Assembly (NCBI GenBank): GCA_964531325.1 | Contig: CAZHCW010000010.1 | Location: 80,461 to 144,460, forward strand | Direction of reading: 5' to 3' | DNA from: UTCHB3 sp964531325 | GTDB lineage: Bacteria; Bacteroidota; Ignavibacteria; Ignavibacteriales; Ignavibacteriaceae | Length of the DNA stretch: 64,000 bases | Shown here: piece after piece, positions 17,484 through 27,749 of the stretch | Numbering within the stretch: position 1 is the first letter of the stretch | Layout of the letters: the number at the start of each line of letters is the position of its first letter | The notes under the pieces: generated by a model | What the model was told of the DNA's origin: nothing | The model's database searches: none | Seen by the model: the letters and a program-made list of their open reading frames with translations, nothing else | Program-made: the position numbers and the translations under genes

Positions 17484-18605
17484 TTAGATTTTAATAAATA
17501 TTTTGTATCTGTATAGAATCCACAAAATCCCCAACCAGAATGTTATAAACAAAATTGCAAATGCCAGCGATGCATTGTATGGATCAAGATAAGGCAACAG
17601 CATTGTTTTATAGATGTATTCTTTTGAGCTAATTTCCACTCCATCCGGACCGGCAATCTTAATCATACCCATAATCTTTGCCATCAGCCCTGATCCTGCG
17701 AATACTGTAATTGCGTTCATCCCATAAACAACAAACGGTTTTGCCCACTTCTTGTAACCCTGAACATCAACAATCCAATAACAGAATCCAAAAAAAATGA
17801 GAGCTATACCTGCAGTATAAACAACATAAGAACTGCTCCATAACCCTTTATTCAACGGGAAAAAAATGCTCCAGATCGAACCGAGGAATATAAAAAACGC
17901 TCCCGCAGAAAATATCCATGATACCTTTTCTGCGTCACTCAATTTTGTCCGTAAAAAATGGCCCAGCAATACACCGCTTAAACAAGTGGATATTGCCGGC
18001 ATTGTTGAGAGAACTCCCTCTGGATCCCAGGTTTTTGATACTTTCCACATATGGCCGGCCAAAAGTTGGTTATCAAGCCACGCTGCCAGATTTTTCCCGA
18101 CTTCGTAATTGGCATACCCTACCCCGGGAACCGGAATTACTCCCATTAAAAACCAGTAAAATACCAATAAACCGCCTGTTATATATATTTGGGCTTTCAA
18201 TGATGTTTTTAAAAAGATCAAAGAAGTAAAAAAATAGACTACTGCTATTCGTTGCAAAACCCCCGGAATTCGTATTTCTGAAAAATCGAAGAAGGGAAAC
18301 CCATTTAAAAACAATCCCACAAGAAATATTATAGCTGCTCTGCGGAAAATGTTTAATAACAGTTTGGTTTGATCATCTCCCCTCTCTTTTCTTTTAGTAA
18401 GGGAGAGTGTGACGGCTACACCCACAATAAACAGAAAGAAAGGAAATATCCAGTCTGTCGGGGTACACCCGTGCCATTCGGCATGTTTTAGTGGTGCATA
18501 AATATTACTCCAGGAACCTGGATTATTTACCATTATCATTCCGGCGATGGTTAATCCTCTAAAGATATCCAGAGATTCAAGCCGGTTGCTTTTCTTTTCT
18601 TCCAT
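17484..18605 (-). CDS. NagX/HGSNAT-like multi-pass membrane acyltransferase
   Basis: A 373-residue membrane protein of the COG4299/DUF5009 family, related to heparan-alpha-glucosaminide N-acetyltransferase. The N-terminus RLESLDIFRGLTIAGMIMVN is diagnostic of this acyltransferase fold, and HAEWHGCTPTDWIFPFFLF near 47-65 holds the conserved His/Asp segment. About ten hydrophobic helices follow. The human homologue moves acetyl groups from cytoplasmic acetyl-CoA to an amino sugar across the membrane. In bacteria a role with amino sugars is inferred by homology only. It is a single gene, divergent from the YqaA-like gene. Confidence 0.85.
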   Translation of the reverse strand: MEEKKSNRLESLDIFRGLTIAGMIMVNNPGSWSNIYAPLKHAEWHGCTPTDWIFPFFLFIVGVAVTLSLTKRKERGDDQTKLLLNIFRRAAIIFLVGLFLNGFPFFDFSEIRIPGVLQRIAVVYFFTSLIFLKTSLKAQIYITGGLLVFYWFLMGVIPVPGVGYANYEVGKNLAAWLDNQLLAGHMWKVSKTWDPEGVLSTMPAISTCLSGVLLGHFLRTKLSDAEKVSWIFSAGAFFIFLGSIWSIFFPLNKGLWSSSYVVYTAGIALIFFGFCYWIVDVQGYKKWAKPFVVYGMNAITVFAGSGLMAKIMGMIKIAGPDGVEISSKEYIYKTMLLPYLDPYNASLAFAILFITFWLGILWILYRYKIFIKI

Positions 18606-18694
18606 GTTTTAAGGTCCGTTTAATCAATTAACTTTTTGCTCATTAGCTCTAACTTTTGCAAATTTAGAGTTTATATTTAAAATATTCCGGATCA

Positions 18695-19309
18695 ATGAAA
18701 TATCTTAAAAAACTTTACAATTGGATGCTCCACTGGGCAGAAACACCTTATGGACCGATCGCCCTTTTTCTGCTTGCATTTGCGGAATCATCCTTTTTCC
18801 CCATTCCCCCCGATGCACTTTTAATTGCTCTTGTACTGGGAGCAAAAGCAAAGGCATTTAAATTCGCTTTAAACTGTACCATTGGTTCAGTCCTTGGTGG
18901 AATTTTTGGATATATCATTGGATATTTTGTCTGGTGGTCTTCACCCGGCGAATTTTCCGGTTTGGCAAATTTCTTTTTCTCCTACATCCCAAGTTTCACT
19001 CACGAACTGTTTTACGATATTAAAAAGATGTTTGATCTTTATAATTTCTGGATCGTGTTTACTGCCGGTTTTACTCCAATTCCCTATAAAGTATTTACCA
19101 TTGCAGCTGGTGCATTTGATGTAAATTTTGTGATGTTTATGCTTGCATCCATCGTAAGCCGCGGAGCAAGATTTTTTCTGGTAGCCACTCTCCTTTGGAA
19201 ATACGGTGAACCAATTAAAGCATTTATTGATAAATATTTTGATTGGCTCGCAATCGGATTTACCGTTCTCCTCATAGGTGGATTTGTCGTCATAAAATTG
19301 ATTTTATAA
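18695..19309 (+). CDS. YqaA/DedA-like membrane protein (VTT domain)
   Basis: A 204-residue integral membrane protein. FLLAFAESSFFPIPPDALLIALVLGA near 26-51 and the Gly-rich helix GSVLGGIFGYIIGYFVW near 67-83 match the DedA/YqaA (SNARE-associated, VTT) family; FTAGFTPIPYKVFTIAAGAF near 127-146 is the second conserved re-entrant segment. Family members have been linked to lipid scrambling or undecaprenyl-phosphate handling. This one is closest in style to the short YqaA branch. It stands alone, divergent from the acyltransferase gene. Confidence 0.87.
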   Translation: MKYLKKLYNWMLHWAETPYGPIALFLLAFAESSFFPIPPDALLIALVLGAKAKAFKFALNCTIGSVLGGIFGYIIGYFVWWSSPGEFSGLANFFFSYIPSFTHELFYDIKKMFDLYNFWIVFTAGFTPIPYKVFTIAAGAFDVNFVMFMLASIVSRGARFFLVATLLWKYGEPIKAFIDKYFDWLAIGFTVLLIGGFVVIKLIL

Positions 19310-19436
19310 CAGGTTAATTTACAGAAACCTGCGATTAAACCATATAATATTGGCTTTATTTTTTACTCGAATGTGATTTTTTATTTACTGCGGTAGATTT
19401 TAAGGAGGGAATTTACAACGGGATCACCCATCACCC

Positions 19437-19529
19437 AAGTACTCATGTTCTCAAGTACTCATGTTCTCAAGTACTCAAACTCTCTGGTTCTGAGGTTCCG
19501 AAGTTCTGAGGTTCTGAAGTTCTGAGGTT
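19437..19529. repeat. Intergenic short-period tandem repeat
   Basis: Two perfect 16-bp copies of AAGTACTCATGTTCTC are followed by a third copy with changes (AAGTACTCAAACTCTC) and then about five 8-bp units alternating TGAGGTTC and (T/C)GAAGTTC. There are no spacers, so it is not a CRISPR array. It ends directly at the terminator of the minus-strand T9SS gene. Confidence 0.85.
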
Positions 19530-19560
19530 AAAAAAAAAGACTCCCTCTTTCGAAGGAGTC
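19530..19560 (-). terminator. Rho-independent terminator of the T9SS cargo gene
   Basis: Read on the minus strand, GACTCC (19560-19555) pairs with GGAGTC (19544-19539) around a ten-base loop and is followed by nine T residues. It lies 32 bases after the stop of the minus-strand gene at 19592. Confidence 0.85.
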
Positions 19561-19591
19561 CCTTGGTCGAAGTATTGTTGAAAAGAGGATA

Positions 19592-21175
19592 CTATTTCAA
19601 CAAGCTCATTTTACGGGTGATTTTTACAGCACCTGATTCAAGAGTATAAATATACATGCCGCTCGAAAGCCTGCTTGCATCAAAATCTGCAACAAAACTA
19701 CCTGCTGACCTATAACCATTAACCAGTTCAGCAACCTGCTGTCCAAGAACATTGTAAACTGAAAGTTTTACATTTCCCGGCTCTGCAACAGAAAAATTAA
19801 TCTTTGTTGAAGGGTTGAATGGATTAGGAAAATTTTGGGAAAGTTCAAATTTTACAGGAATATCTGAACCCGATTCTTTAACGGAGGTTGGTGCCTCAAA
19901 TCTTGCCCATCCTGCTGTCCAATCAGTTGTTCCAAAAGCTCCTCTAAAGGTAGCTGTCTGATCAAAGAATCCATCTGCAGGCGGAACTACTCCACCGGTT
20001 AACAAGGGTGAACCAACCTGTAGTGTCGCTTTTGGCGAACCACTGTTGAATGGATCTACCATCTGAGCTTCGGCAGCTGAAGTAAGGATAACACTGTTCA
20101 TGGTAGTTGTAAACCATGTGTTGATATTAAAGGAATTGTTTGATCTGGCTGTGTCAAGCGATTTTGTGGTTTGAGCAACTACCGAGTTTTTAATATACAT
20201 GGTACCGTTTACAGCGCCATTTATTGTACCAAGGTTCTCGAGAAGTACTCCTGTCGGCCATCCAACAATTACGGCATTATTAATTTTATTCTGAGAATTT
20301 CTTCTGAGATGCATACCTCTTTTGTAGTTAGAGTTTATGCTTGCACCGGTCTGGCTAATAGGTCCAATAAGAGAAACATTAAACCACTCGGGAGATGTAA
20401 GTGGAGTGTTGTTTGAACCGGTACCGTCATTATCCGATTCAAAACCGTTTGATCCCGACTGATCAGCTACAGCAGGATCACGGAAAGAAACGAGAAATTG
20501 GAGTTTGCCACTGTAACCGAAGTCAGTATCAAAATCATCATCCCACCCTTTATAGGCGATAAGATGTTTTGCATTCACATTGCCACCAAAAAACTCAAAC
20601 GAATCGTCACCTGAATAACTTACCTGAATGTAATCAAGGACAGTGCCTCTGCCAACCCCACCACAAGTGAGACCGTTAATCTCATTATTCTGGCTGAAAG
20701 CGATACCGGGGTATTCGATTCTAACATATCTAAGTACACCACTGTTATCATCGGCATTGGTTCCACCGTATGTATCGCCCGGACCTTCAATCGCTGTAGT
20801 TCCGCCCGGTACATTTATCGGTGCATTACCAAGTAAAATGATTCCACCCCAGTCACCATAAGTTGGTGGTCTGCTCGCTCCCGGTTTTGTGAACTCTGAA
20901 GTGAACACAATCGGAGAATTTTGTGTACCTTCAGCTATCACTTTTCCACCCGGCTTAACTATCAGAGTACCCTGTGAACTATTTTCACCATAGATAACTG
21001 TTCCTGCTTCTATTGTGAGTGTAGCCCCAGACTGCACTCTTACAAAACCCTGTAGAAGATATGTGTTGTTCGCAGTAAGGGTAGTGTTGGTAGTTATATC
21101 CCCTTGTAATGGGATCTGTGCATAAACTGAAGTGGCTGCCAACAAGGTGACCATAAGAACGAATACTTTAGACAT
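19592..21175 (-). CDS. Type IX-secreted protein with C-terminal sorting domain
   Basis: About 527 residues from ATG 21175 (MSKVFVLMV), which gives a proper signal peptide ending VYAQ and has AGAGG in front; an upstream ATG at 21310 lies inside the neighbouring gene and is rejected. The mature part has beta-helix-like runs (LTIEAGTVIYGENSSQGTL, GGIILLGNAPINVPGG) and a DDDFDTDFG acidic loop that may bind calcium. The last roughly 80 residues are the T9SS sorting domain: NFPNPFNPSTKINFSV, VYNVLGQQV and GMYIYTLESG...MSLLK. It follows the TonB receptor gene by 28 bases, so the two are co-expressed. The substrate is unknown. Confidence 0.85.
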   Translation of the reverse strand: MSKVFVLMVTLLAATSVYAQIPLQGDITTNTTLTANNTYLLQGFVRVQSGATLTIEAGTVIYGENSSQGTLIVKPGGKVIAEGTQNSPIVFTSEFTKPGASRPPTYGDWGGIILLGNAPINVPGGTTAIEGPGDTYGGTNADDNSGVLRYVRIEYPGIAFSQNNEINGLTCGGVGRGTVLDYIQVSYSGDDSFEFFGGNVNAKHLIAYKGWDDDFDTDFGYSGKLQFLVSFRDPAVADQSGSNGFESDNDGTGSNNTPLTSPEWFNVSLIGPISQTGASINSNYKRGMHLRRNSQNKINNAVIVGWPTGVLLENLGTINGAVNGTMYIKNSVVAQTTKSLDTARSNNSFNINTWFTTTMNSVILTSAAEAQMVDPFNSGSPKATLQVGSPLLTGGVVPPADGFFDQTATFRGAFGTTDWTAGWARFEAPTSVKESGSDIPVKFELSQNFPNPFNPSTKINFSVAEPGNVKLSVYNVLGQQVAELVNGYRSAGSFVADFDASRLSSGMYIYTLESGAVKITRKMSLLK

Positions 21176-21203
21176 GTTGCCTCTTTTTTGTTGTTTGTTT
21201 GAA

Positions 21204-23981
21204 TTAAAACTTGTACGAAACTCCAAGTGAAACATCACTCCCTTTTTTAATTCGAAGTGCAGTCTTGTCTCCTCCCGGAGCTCGCTGAATGTAAAGATAA
21301 TCTTGTGCAAGAATGTCTTTGACTACAAATTTGAGTGTGAGCGAGTTAAATAACTGCTTTGAAATCGAAAAGTCAACCTGGTCTCTCGGCAATTCTATTA
21401 CATCACCAAGCCCTCCAAATCCAACTTTATCGATCTTTTGACCAACTTTATTATAAACCAATGAAGCAGAAATTCCATTTTCATATCCGTCATAGTATAG
21501 TCCGGAATTAAATACATATTCGGCTTGTCCCTGCATTGGTCTTTTTGTCTCCTGATAAGTTGAACCATTGGATGAAGCTGCCTGATCAAATTCCACATCT
21601 GACCTGATAAAACTTGCATTACCTGAAAAGGAGAGTTCATTAAACAGAGGAGAAATAAAATCAAGCGATTTCCTGACCTCTAATTCGATACCATAATTAT
21701 TTGCAGTTTTTGCGTTTCTAAATGATCTTATAGGCTCAAACGAGGAAGAGGGAAGAAATACCTGTTCGATAGGATCGTTAAACTGTTTGTAAAAAAAGCT
21801 TACAGCAATCAGATCGGAAGCTCTCTGTGGGTAAAACTCGTATCTGAAATCAAAATTATTAATCAACGATCTTTTTAGATCAACATTTCCTTGAACTATT
21901 TCATTTTGAATAAAATCGTAATAACTGAATGGTGCCAGCTCACGGAATTCAGGTCTTGCGAGTGTTTTTGAAAATGCCGCTCTAACATTCATGTTGTTGG
22001 TTGGCTGCCATGTAAGTGTAATACTTGGCAAAACATCATGATATTCAGGGGAAATTTTTACATCAGAGTTTGTAAGCGATTTTGAACTAAGCGCTTGTTT
22101 CGAATATTCATAACGGGCACCCGTTACTATTTTAATTTTATTTAAGAGAGTGAAATCAAAAGCGATGTAGGTGCCGGTAACATTTTGGCTTGAAACATAA
22201 GAATCGGATGGTTTGGTAATTTCTGTAATTTCAATGAAATTTGGGCCAAAATTTTCAGCTATGAAAATTTGATCAACAGAACCCATCAGAATGCTGTCTT
22301 TTTTTGCAAAATTACCACCCGGTTTATTCTTAAATCCAAAGCTCCGTGCATCAAAGTTCCTGTCCTTATAATCGATGGCGAAACCGGTTTTTATGGATGG
22401 AAGTGAAGGATCTTCAAATGGTGTAAATGTAAGATCGAGACTTACACCTTTGTTTTTATCGAGAAGTTTTCCAAAATATCGGGTTGCAAGACTCTGATCG
22501 AGCTGGAATCTTAGTGGTTCTTCCTCATCCAATGGTTTGGAATAGAGATACCTTCTGGCATCGGGTTCATCTCTTTCAGATTGTGCAAAATTTGCATTCC
22601 ACTCTATCTTTAATCCATTCAAAAGTTCGATGAAATGTTCACCGATTAATTGTGTGGAGAAAAGATTTCTTGTTACATATCTAAGAGAAGTTTGATCGCG
22701 GAAATCTGGATTATAATAGTAAGGTCCCGAGTAGTGTGTAACTTCATCATCTGCATTTTGATTGTAGAGATTTTTAAGACTTATTTTGTTATTAAGACCT
22801 ATGCGGTAAGAGAAATTCAGTAATCCCCCAATCATCACTGAATTTCTGTAGTTATTACCGCTGTATTCATATCTTGGACCGGCGAAAGTGTAATTATTTC
22901 TTTCAATTTCCTGAGATTCGTTTGAATTTGAATATGTGATTGAAGCGATATATCCTAATATGTGACCCTCAAAAAGGTTGAATTTGTCACCAAATGATAA
23001 ATTCATACTGCTGTTAACGGGTAAACTTGTTTTTTCAGTAGCCCATTTATTACTAAATGATCTTCCAACCTCCTGAAGAAAAGCCGGGTCGTTTGTTGCC
23101 AATTTGCCTGATGGAACGATTGAGGGAAGAGCCCTTGTTCCGTCATCGTTGGCAAGCCATCTCCTTCCACCTGAATATGTGAGAGCGTCTTTGCCGGTAC
23201 CAAATGTGTTATAAGATGAAGACATTCCATAATTCACAAAAAATTTCTCGGGAAACTCGATAGTTTTTATCTGGACAAGACCACCCGAAAAATCAGCCGG
23301 TTTGTCAGGTGAAAATGTTTTGGAAGTGATGATACTCTCAATAAGATTTGCAGGGAAAATATCATAAGAGAAACTTTTCTTTTCGGGTTCAGTACTTGGA
23401 AGATTTGCACCGTTAAGAAGTGTGTTATTGTATCTGTCACCAACACCTCTGATATAGGCAAATTTCCCATCGCTTATAGTAACACCGGTCATTTTTTTAA
23501 GAACATCGGTACCATCTGAACTGTTTGTTTTACTTATCATATCTCCGGAGATTCCGTCAATAATGTCAAGTGAGTTTTTCTGATTTTTCACTAAACTCGC
23601 ATCAGAATTTTGGAGTGCTTCAGCGGTTACCACTACTTCTTGCATGGTTTGTGCTGAACTTTCAAGTGCCACATCAATTTTAATTGTTTCCCCTGACTTC
23701 ACTTCAACCGCTTCAACCCTAAGTGGATTGTAAGAGATATATGTGAATTTCAGGTTGTACTTCCCAATCGGAAGATTTTTGATTGAATAATTACCATCAA
23801 GATCTGCGGTTGCGCCAAATCTTGTCCCCTCAATAATAACATTCGCACCGGTGAGAATTTCATTTCCGGTTTTCCCCAGAATTTTGCCTGAGATCGTACC
23901 GGTCTGCGAATAAACTATTGAACTTAAAATTGTTATAAAAGCTAAAAGCCTCATAAACCTGTTGTTTGTAGAATGAAACAT
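21204..23981 (-). CDS. TonB-dependent receptor paired with a T9SS cargo gene
   Basis: About 925 residues. ATG 23981 is preferred because GAGGA lies seven bases upstream; ATG 23993 is an alternative. A signal peptide is followed by a CarboxypepD_reg-like domain (about 30-115; DLDGNYSIKNLPIGKYNLKF), a plug with VLKKMTGVTISDGKFAYIRGVGDRYNNTLLNGA and a long barrel ending LGVSYKF. The GVGDRYNNTLLNG style places it among CirA/FecA-like receptors rather than classic SusC. Just downstream, and probably on the same transcript, is a secreted beta-helix protein, suggesting binding at the cell surface and uptake work together. Confidence 0.87.
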   Translation of the reverse strand: MFHSTNNRFMRLLAFITILSSIVYSQTGTISGKILGKTGNEILTGANVIIEGTRFGATADLDGNYSIKNLPIGKYNLKFTYISYNPLRVEAVEVKSGETIKIDVALESSAQTMQEVVVTAEALQNSDASLVKNQKNSLDIIDGISGDMISKTNSSDGTDVLKKMTGVTISDGKFAYIRGVGDRYNNTLLNGANLPSTEPEKKSFSYDIFPANLIESIITSKTFSPDKPADFSGGLVQIKTIEFPEKFFVNYGMSSSYNTFGTGKDALTYSGGRRWLANDDGTRALPSIVPSGKLATNDPAFLQEVGRSFSNKWATEKTSLPVNSSMNLSFGDKFNLFEGHILGYIASITYSNSNESQEIERNNYTFAGPRYEYSGNNYRNSVMIGGLLNFSYRIGLNNKISLKNLYNQNADDEVTHYSGPYYYNPDFRDQTSLRYVTRNLFSTQLIGEHFIELLNGLKIEWNANFAQSERDEPDARRYLYSKPLDEEEPLRFQLDQSLATRYFGKLLDKNKGVSLDLTFTPFEDPSLPSIKTGFAIDYKDRNFDARSFGFKNKPGGNFAKKDSILMGSVDQIFIAENFGPNFIEITEITKPSDSYVSSQNVTGTYIAFDFTLLNKIKIVTGARYEYSKQALSSKSLTNSDVKISPEYHDVLPSITLTWQPTNNMNVRAAFSKTLARPEFRELAPFSYYDFIQNEIVQGNVDLKRSLINNFDFRYEFYPQRASDLIAVSFFYKQFNDPIEQVFLPSSSFEPIRSFRNAKTANNYGIELEVRKSLDFISPLFNELSFSGNASFIRSDVEFDQAASSNGSTYQETKRPMQGQAEYVFNSGLYYDGYENGISASLVYNKVGQKIDKVGFGGLGDVIELPRDQVDFSISKQLFNSLTLKFVVKDILAQDYLYIQRAPGGDKTALRIKKGSDVSLGVSYKF

Positions 23982-24178
23982 TTTTTTCCTCATATTTTTT
24001 TTCTTCGACGGTTCAAATTTCGCCCTTGAATATTAAGATAATGTTAAGCCATCTTTATCGATTTGTTAAATCAAGTTCATGCAAAACACTTTTCCGGTGA
24101 AAATGTAACTTCCTCATCCGTTACTCACTATCTTCCAATTATTTATATTGCATGTTCTATTAATAAAAAATTGGTACA

Positions 24179-25822
24179 ATGAAGATTGCAGTTTGTCAGA
24201 TAAATCCGGTAATTGGAGATATCAACGGAAACAAAGAGAAAATACTTAAGGGGTACCAAAAGGCAACGGAAGACGGTGCAGATATTGCTGTCTTTCCGGA
24301 ACTCTCTCTTACAGGCTACCCCCCTCTCGATTTTGTGGAAAAAAAGGCTTTTAGAGCCATGGTCAATAAAACAAATCTTGAACTGGCATCTGCCACCAAT
24401 AAAAAAACAGCATTAATCTTTGGCTCAATTACAGAGTTTGAAGATAATGTGGGTACCAACATCGAAAACAGTTCACTTTTTTGCATTGATGGAAAAATTT
24501 TTGTTATTCAGAATAAATCTCTCATACCAAATTATGATGTTTTTGATGAGGTTCGTTATTTTGAATCAGCCTCCGAAGCTAAAGTTTTTCGTTTTCGAGG
24601 TGAAACCATCGGGCTTTCGATTTGTGAAGATATCTGGAATGATGAAGACTATTGGAAAAAAAGGATGTATCCTGTAGATCCTGTTAGAGAACAGGTTCAA
24701 AAAGGGGCAACACTCCTTATTAATATCTCTGCCAGTCCCTATTCGTATGGGAAAAGGAATGCAAGATTTAAAATGCTCTCCACTCTTACCAAACATGACA
24801 GAGTAAAATTGGTTTATACATGTTGCGCCGCCGCTCAAACTGAATTGATTTTTGATGGTGCCAGTATGTGTTTTGATGAAGATGGAAATCTTTCAAAGTT
24901 GGGGAAAACATTTTGTGAAGATTATTTCATTTATGATACCCAAATTAAATATCCACCAATTTTAAAAGTTGAATCCTCTTTTGAGGAGGAGGTTCATAAT
25001 GCCCTGATTTTCGGACTAAAAGATTATTGTAACAAACTTAATTTTAAAACAATTTGTTTAGGATTAAGCGGGGGTATTGATTCTGCAATTGTTGCCTATT
25101 TTGCAGTGAAAGCATTGAACAAGGATAGCGTTTTTGTAACTCTGATGCCATCAGAGTTTTCCTCTGAAGGAAGTATTGCCGATTCACTGAAACTTGTTGA
25201 AAAACTGGGCATCAAACATAATATAATCCCGATTCAACCCGTGTTCGAAACTGTAAAACAGATGCTTGACCCTGTATTTAATAATAAACCGGAGGATGTT
25301 ACTGAAGAAAACATGCAGTCCCGAATTAGAGGGCTCTACATGATGGCACTCAGTAATAAATTTAATCACCTCCTTGTAACAACAGGAAATAAATCTGAAC
25401 TTGCCACAGGTTATGCTACTCTTTATGGCGATATGTGTGGAGGGCTTGCCATTATCGGTGATGTCTATAAAACCGATGTTTACAGACTGTGTGAATATAT
25501 TAACAGGGATGAGGAAATTCTGCCAAGAGAGATTATTGATAAAGTCCCTTCGGCAGAACTTAGACCAAATCAAACGGATCAGGATTCCCTTCCGCCTTAT
25601 CCTGTCCTCGATAAAATTTTAAGATCGTATTTGGAAGAAAACAAGGAGCTCGACGAGATAGCTCCCGAGATTGGCGATAGAGAACTTGTAAAAAAGATGC
25701 TTAACCTCGTTGATCGTAATGAATTTAAACGCAAACAGGGCGCACCCGTTTTGCGCGTTTCTAATAAAGCTTTTGGTTATGGAAGAAGATTCCCAATAGT
25801 TCAAAGATGGAGTAGAGAATGA
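24179..25822 (+). CDS. nadE: Glutamine-dependent NAD+ synthetase
   Basis: A 547-residue two-domain enzyme making NAD+ from deamido-NAD+. The N-terminal nitrilase-type glutaminase domain has the catalytic triad Glu 41 (FPELSLTGYPPL), Lys 113 (NKSLIPNY) and Cys 149 (LSICEDIW). The C-terminal synthetase has the PP-loop SGGIDS at 297-302 and GNKSELATGYATLYGD near 403-418. Ammonia is released by the first domain and used in the second. The gene is divergent from the TonB receptor and its stop overlaps the dsbD start. Confidence 0.96.
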   Translation: MKIAVCQINPVIGDINGNKEKILKGYQKATEDGADIAVFPELSLTGYPPLDFVEKKAFRAMVNKTNLELASATNKKTALIFGSITEFEDNVGTNIENSSLFCIDGKIFVIQNKSLIPNYDVFDEVRYFESASEAKVFRFRGETIGLSICEDIWNDEDYWKKRMYPVDPVREQVQKGATLLINISASPYSYGKRNARFKMLSTLTKHDRVKLVYTCCAAAQTELIFDGASMCFDEDGNLSKLGKTFCEDYFIYDTQIKYPPILKVESSFEEEVHNALIFGLKDYCNKLNFKTICLGLSGGIDSAIVAYFAVKALNKDSVFVTLMPSEFSSEGSIADSLKLVEKLGIKHNIIPIQPVFETVKQMLDPVFNNKPEDVTEENMQSRIRGLYMMALSNKFNHLLVTTGNKSELATGYATLYGDMCGGLAIIGDVYKTDVYRLCEYINRDEEILPREIIDKVPSAELRPNQTDQDSLPPYPVLDKILRSYLEENKELDEIAPEIGDRELVKKMLNLVDRNEFKRKQGAPVLRVSNKAFGYGRRFPIVQRWSRE

Positions 25823-27741
25823 TGTATTTGAAGTCAATAATCCCGGTAATTGCCGTTTTACTCTCCTTTACGGCTTCGGCTCAATTTGGAGGTGGAGATA
25901 AGTTGTCGCTTGAAACAGCCCAGCTTTCCAGAGATATTGTTAAACCCGGCGATGAGATTAGAATTGCGGTAAAAGCCTCAGTTGATCAGGGATACCATGT
26001 AAATTCCAACAAACCGAAAGAAGATTTTTTAATTCCCACTTCTCTCTCTATCACATCAACAAACGGGATAAAGAACACCGGAATCGTCTATCCAAAATCA
26101 AAGGATTACACCTTCGCCTTTTCCGATAAACCTGTCTCGGTTTTTGAAGGGAATTTTACAATTTTTGCAAAGGTCAGGGTACCCGAAAACTTAAAACCGG
26201 GAAATTATAAACTCACACTTACTGTAGAATATCAGGCCTGTAACGACGAAACCTGTCTGCCTCCAAACTCTGCTACCACCACAGTGACAATTAAGGTTGG
26301 GACAAAAGAATCCGTCGTAACAGAGCTTAACGCAGGTCTTTTTGCCTCCTCAGGATTGGCATATAACGACAAATCCAAGGGTGAAGATGCAATAAAGGAT
26401 TCAATCAAAAAGGCTGACGCTGAAAAAGATTCACTTGCCAAACTCGACAGTTTAAAAGCACTCGAGGATTCAGCTTCTTCACAACTTGAATCTTATGATT
26501 CAAAAGATTCCGCAGCTGTTTCATCATCAGATGATGGCGATATCTCGTCAACCCTCGAAAAAAGTGGTCTGCTTTTTTCACTTTTGTTTGTCTTTTTGGG
26601 TGGACTTGCTCTCAACCTGACACCATGTGTTTATCCCCTCATCCCTATTACAATAGGATATTTTGGCGGACAGGCAGAAGGCAAAACTTCACGCCTCGCA
26701 ATGATGGGATTCCTTTATGTAATGGGTATTGCACTAACATACTCCTTGATTGGGGTGATAACTGCACTGACCGGTGGAATTCTTGGATCACTGCTTCAGG
26801 AGTGGTATGTACTTGTTCTCATCTCGGGCATTTTTGTGGCTCTCGCACTTTCACAGTTTGGGTTTTATGAATTTAAACTCCCTGATTCCCTCGTAAATAA
26901 AGCAGGTGGAGCAAAAACAGGGCTTTATGGTGCGTTTTTTATGGGTCTAACCATGGGAATCGTGGCTGCGCCATGTATTGGACCTTTTGTTTTGGGACTT
27001 GTCACTTATGTGGCAAAACTTGGTGATGTCCTCACAGGATTCCTCCTCTTCTTTTTCCTTGCAGTGGGTTTGGGTACACCATACTTTGTTCTTGCTCTGT
27101 TTTCTGGCAAAATCAAAGCTCTCCCAAGAGCCGGTATGTGGATGGAAGGAATAAAACATATCTTTGGTGTGATAATGATAGGTATGGCAATCTATTTTGT
27201 TTTACCACTTCTGCCAAAAGAATGGTCGGGGTATCTGTTACCTGTTTATATTATTATTTCAGTCCCTTACCTCGCAATTTTTGATCCTCTTGATGCCAAA
27301 ATGAGAGCATTCAGGATATTTAAATATGTTCTCTCTGTTGTGTTTATAGGACTTGCAGTTTGGTGGTTCCCTGCAAACACTTCCGCTGAAGCAGGAGGCA
27401 AGGTAAAATTTGAAGCATATTCTGATTCCACTTTCCAGGCCGCAAAAGGTCAAAAGAAGATTATTATTGACTTTTATGCCGACTGGTGTATCCCCTGTAA
27501 AGAACTTGATGCTATGACATTTGTTGATCCAAATGTGGTAGCAGCCAGCAAGGATTTTGTCAGCCTTAAAGCGGATTTAACCAAATCGGGTGATGCACTC
27601 AGCAAAAAACTTACGACTGATTTTAACATCAAAGGTGTTCCAACCGTCCTCATCTTCAATGAAAAAGGTGAAGAAGTTTACCGCCTCACAGGATTCGTAA
27701 ACGGAGAAGAATTCCTGAAACTGATGAAAAAAGCGGAATGA
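25819..27741 (+). CDS. dsbD: Thiol:disulfide interchange protein DsbD
   Basis: A 640-residue transmembrane electron carrier with all three parts. A signal peptide ends ASAQ. The periplasmic N-domain (about 22-160) has the pair Cys 141 and Cys 146 (CNDETC). A Ser/Asp/Lys linker (about 185-245) follows. The membrane domain has Cys 270 in LTPCVYP and Cys 386 in APCIGP. The C-terminal thioredoxin domain has WCIPC with Cys 557 and Cys 560. It passes reducing power from cytoplasmic thioredoxin to the periplasm for cytochrome maturation and disulfide repair. The ATG overlaps the nadE stop. Confidence 0.95.
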   Translation: MMYLKSIIPVIAVLLSFTASAQFGGGDKLSLETAQLSRDIVKPGDEIRIAVKASVDQGYHVNSNKPKEDFLIPTSLSITSTNGIKNTGIVYPKSKDYTFAFSDKPVSVFEGNFTIFAKVRVPENLKPGNYKLTLTVEYQACNDETCLPPNSATTTVTIKVGTKESVVTELNAGLFASSGLAYNDKSKGEDAIKDSIKKADAEKDSLAKLDSLKALEDSASSQLESYDSKDSAAVSSSDDGDISSTLEKSGLLFSLLFVFLGGLALNLTPCVYPLIPITIGYFGGQAEGKTSRLAMMGFLYVMGIALTYSLIGVITALTGGILGSLLQEWYVLVLISGIFVALALSQFGFYEFKLPDSLVNKAGGAKTGLYGAFFMGLTMGIVAAPCIGPFVLGLVTYVAKLGDVLTGFLLFFFLAVGLGTPYFVLALFSGKIKALPRAGMWMEGIKHIFGVIMIGMAIYFVLPLLPKEWSGYLLPVYIIISVPYLAIFDPLDAKMRAFRIFKYVLSVVFIGLAVWWFPANTSAEAGGKVKFEAYSDSTFQAAKGQKKIIIDFYADWCIPCKELDAMTFVDPNVVAASKDFVSLKADLTKSGDALSKKLTTDFNIKGVPTVLIFNEKGEEVYRLTGFVNGEEFLKLMKKAE

Positions 27742-27749
27742 TTCTCAGG

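Noticed and set aside
19437..19529. Possible CRISPR array
   Set aside because: Units are 8-16 bp without unique spacers, and no cas genes are present in the window.
21175..21310. Upstream ATG for the T9SS cargo protein
   Set aside because: The added 45 residues are coded inside the end of the TonB receptor gene and would put a hydrophilic tail before the signal peptide.
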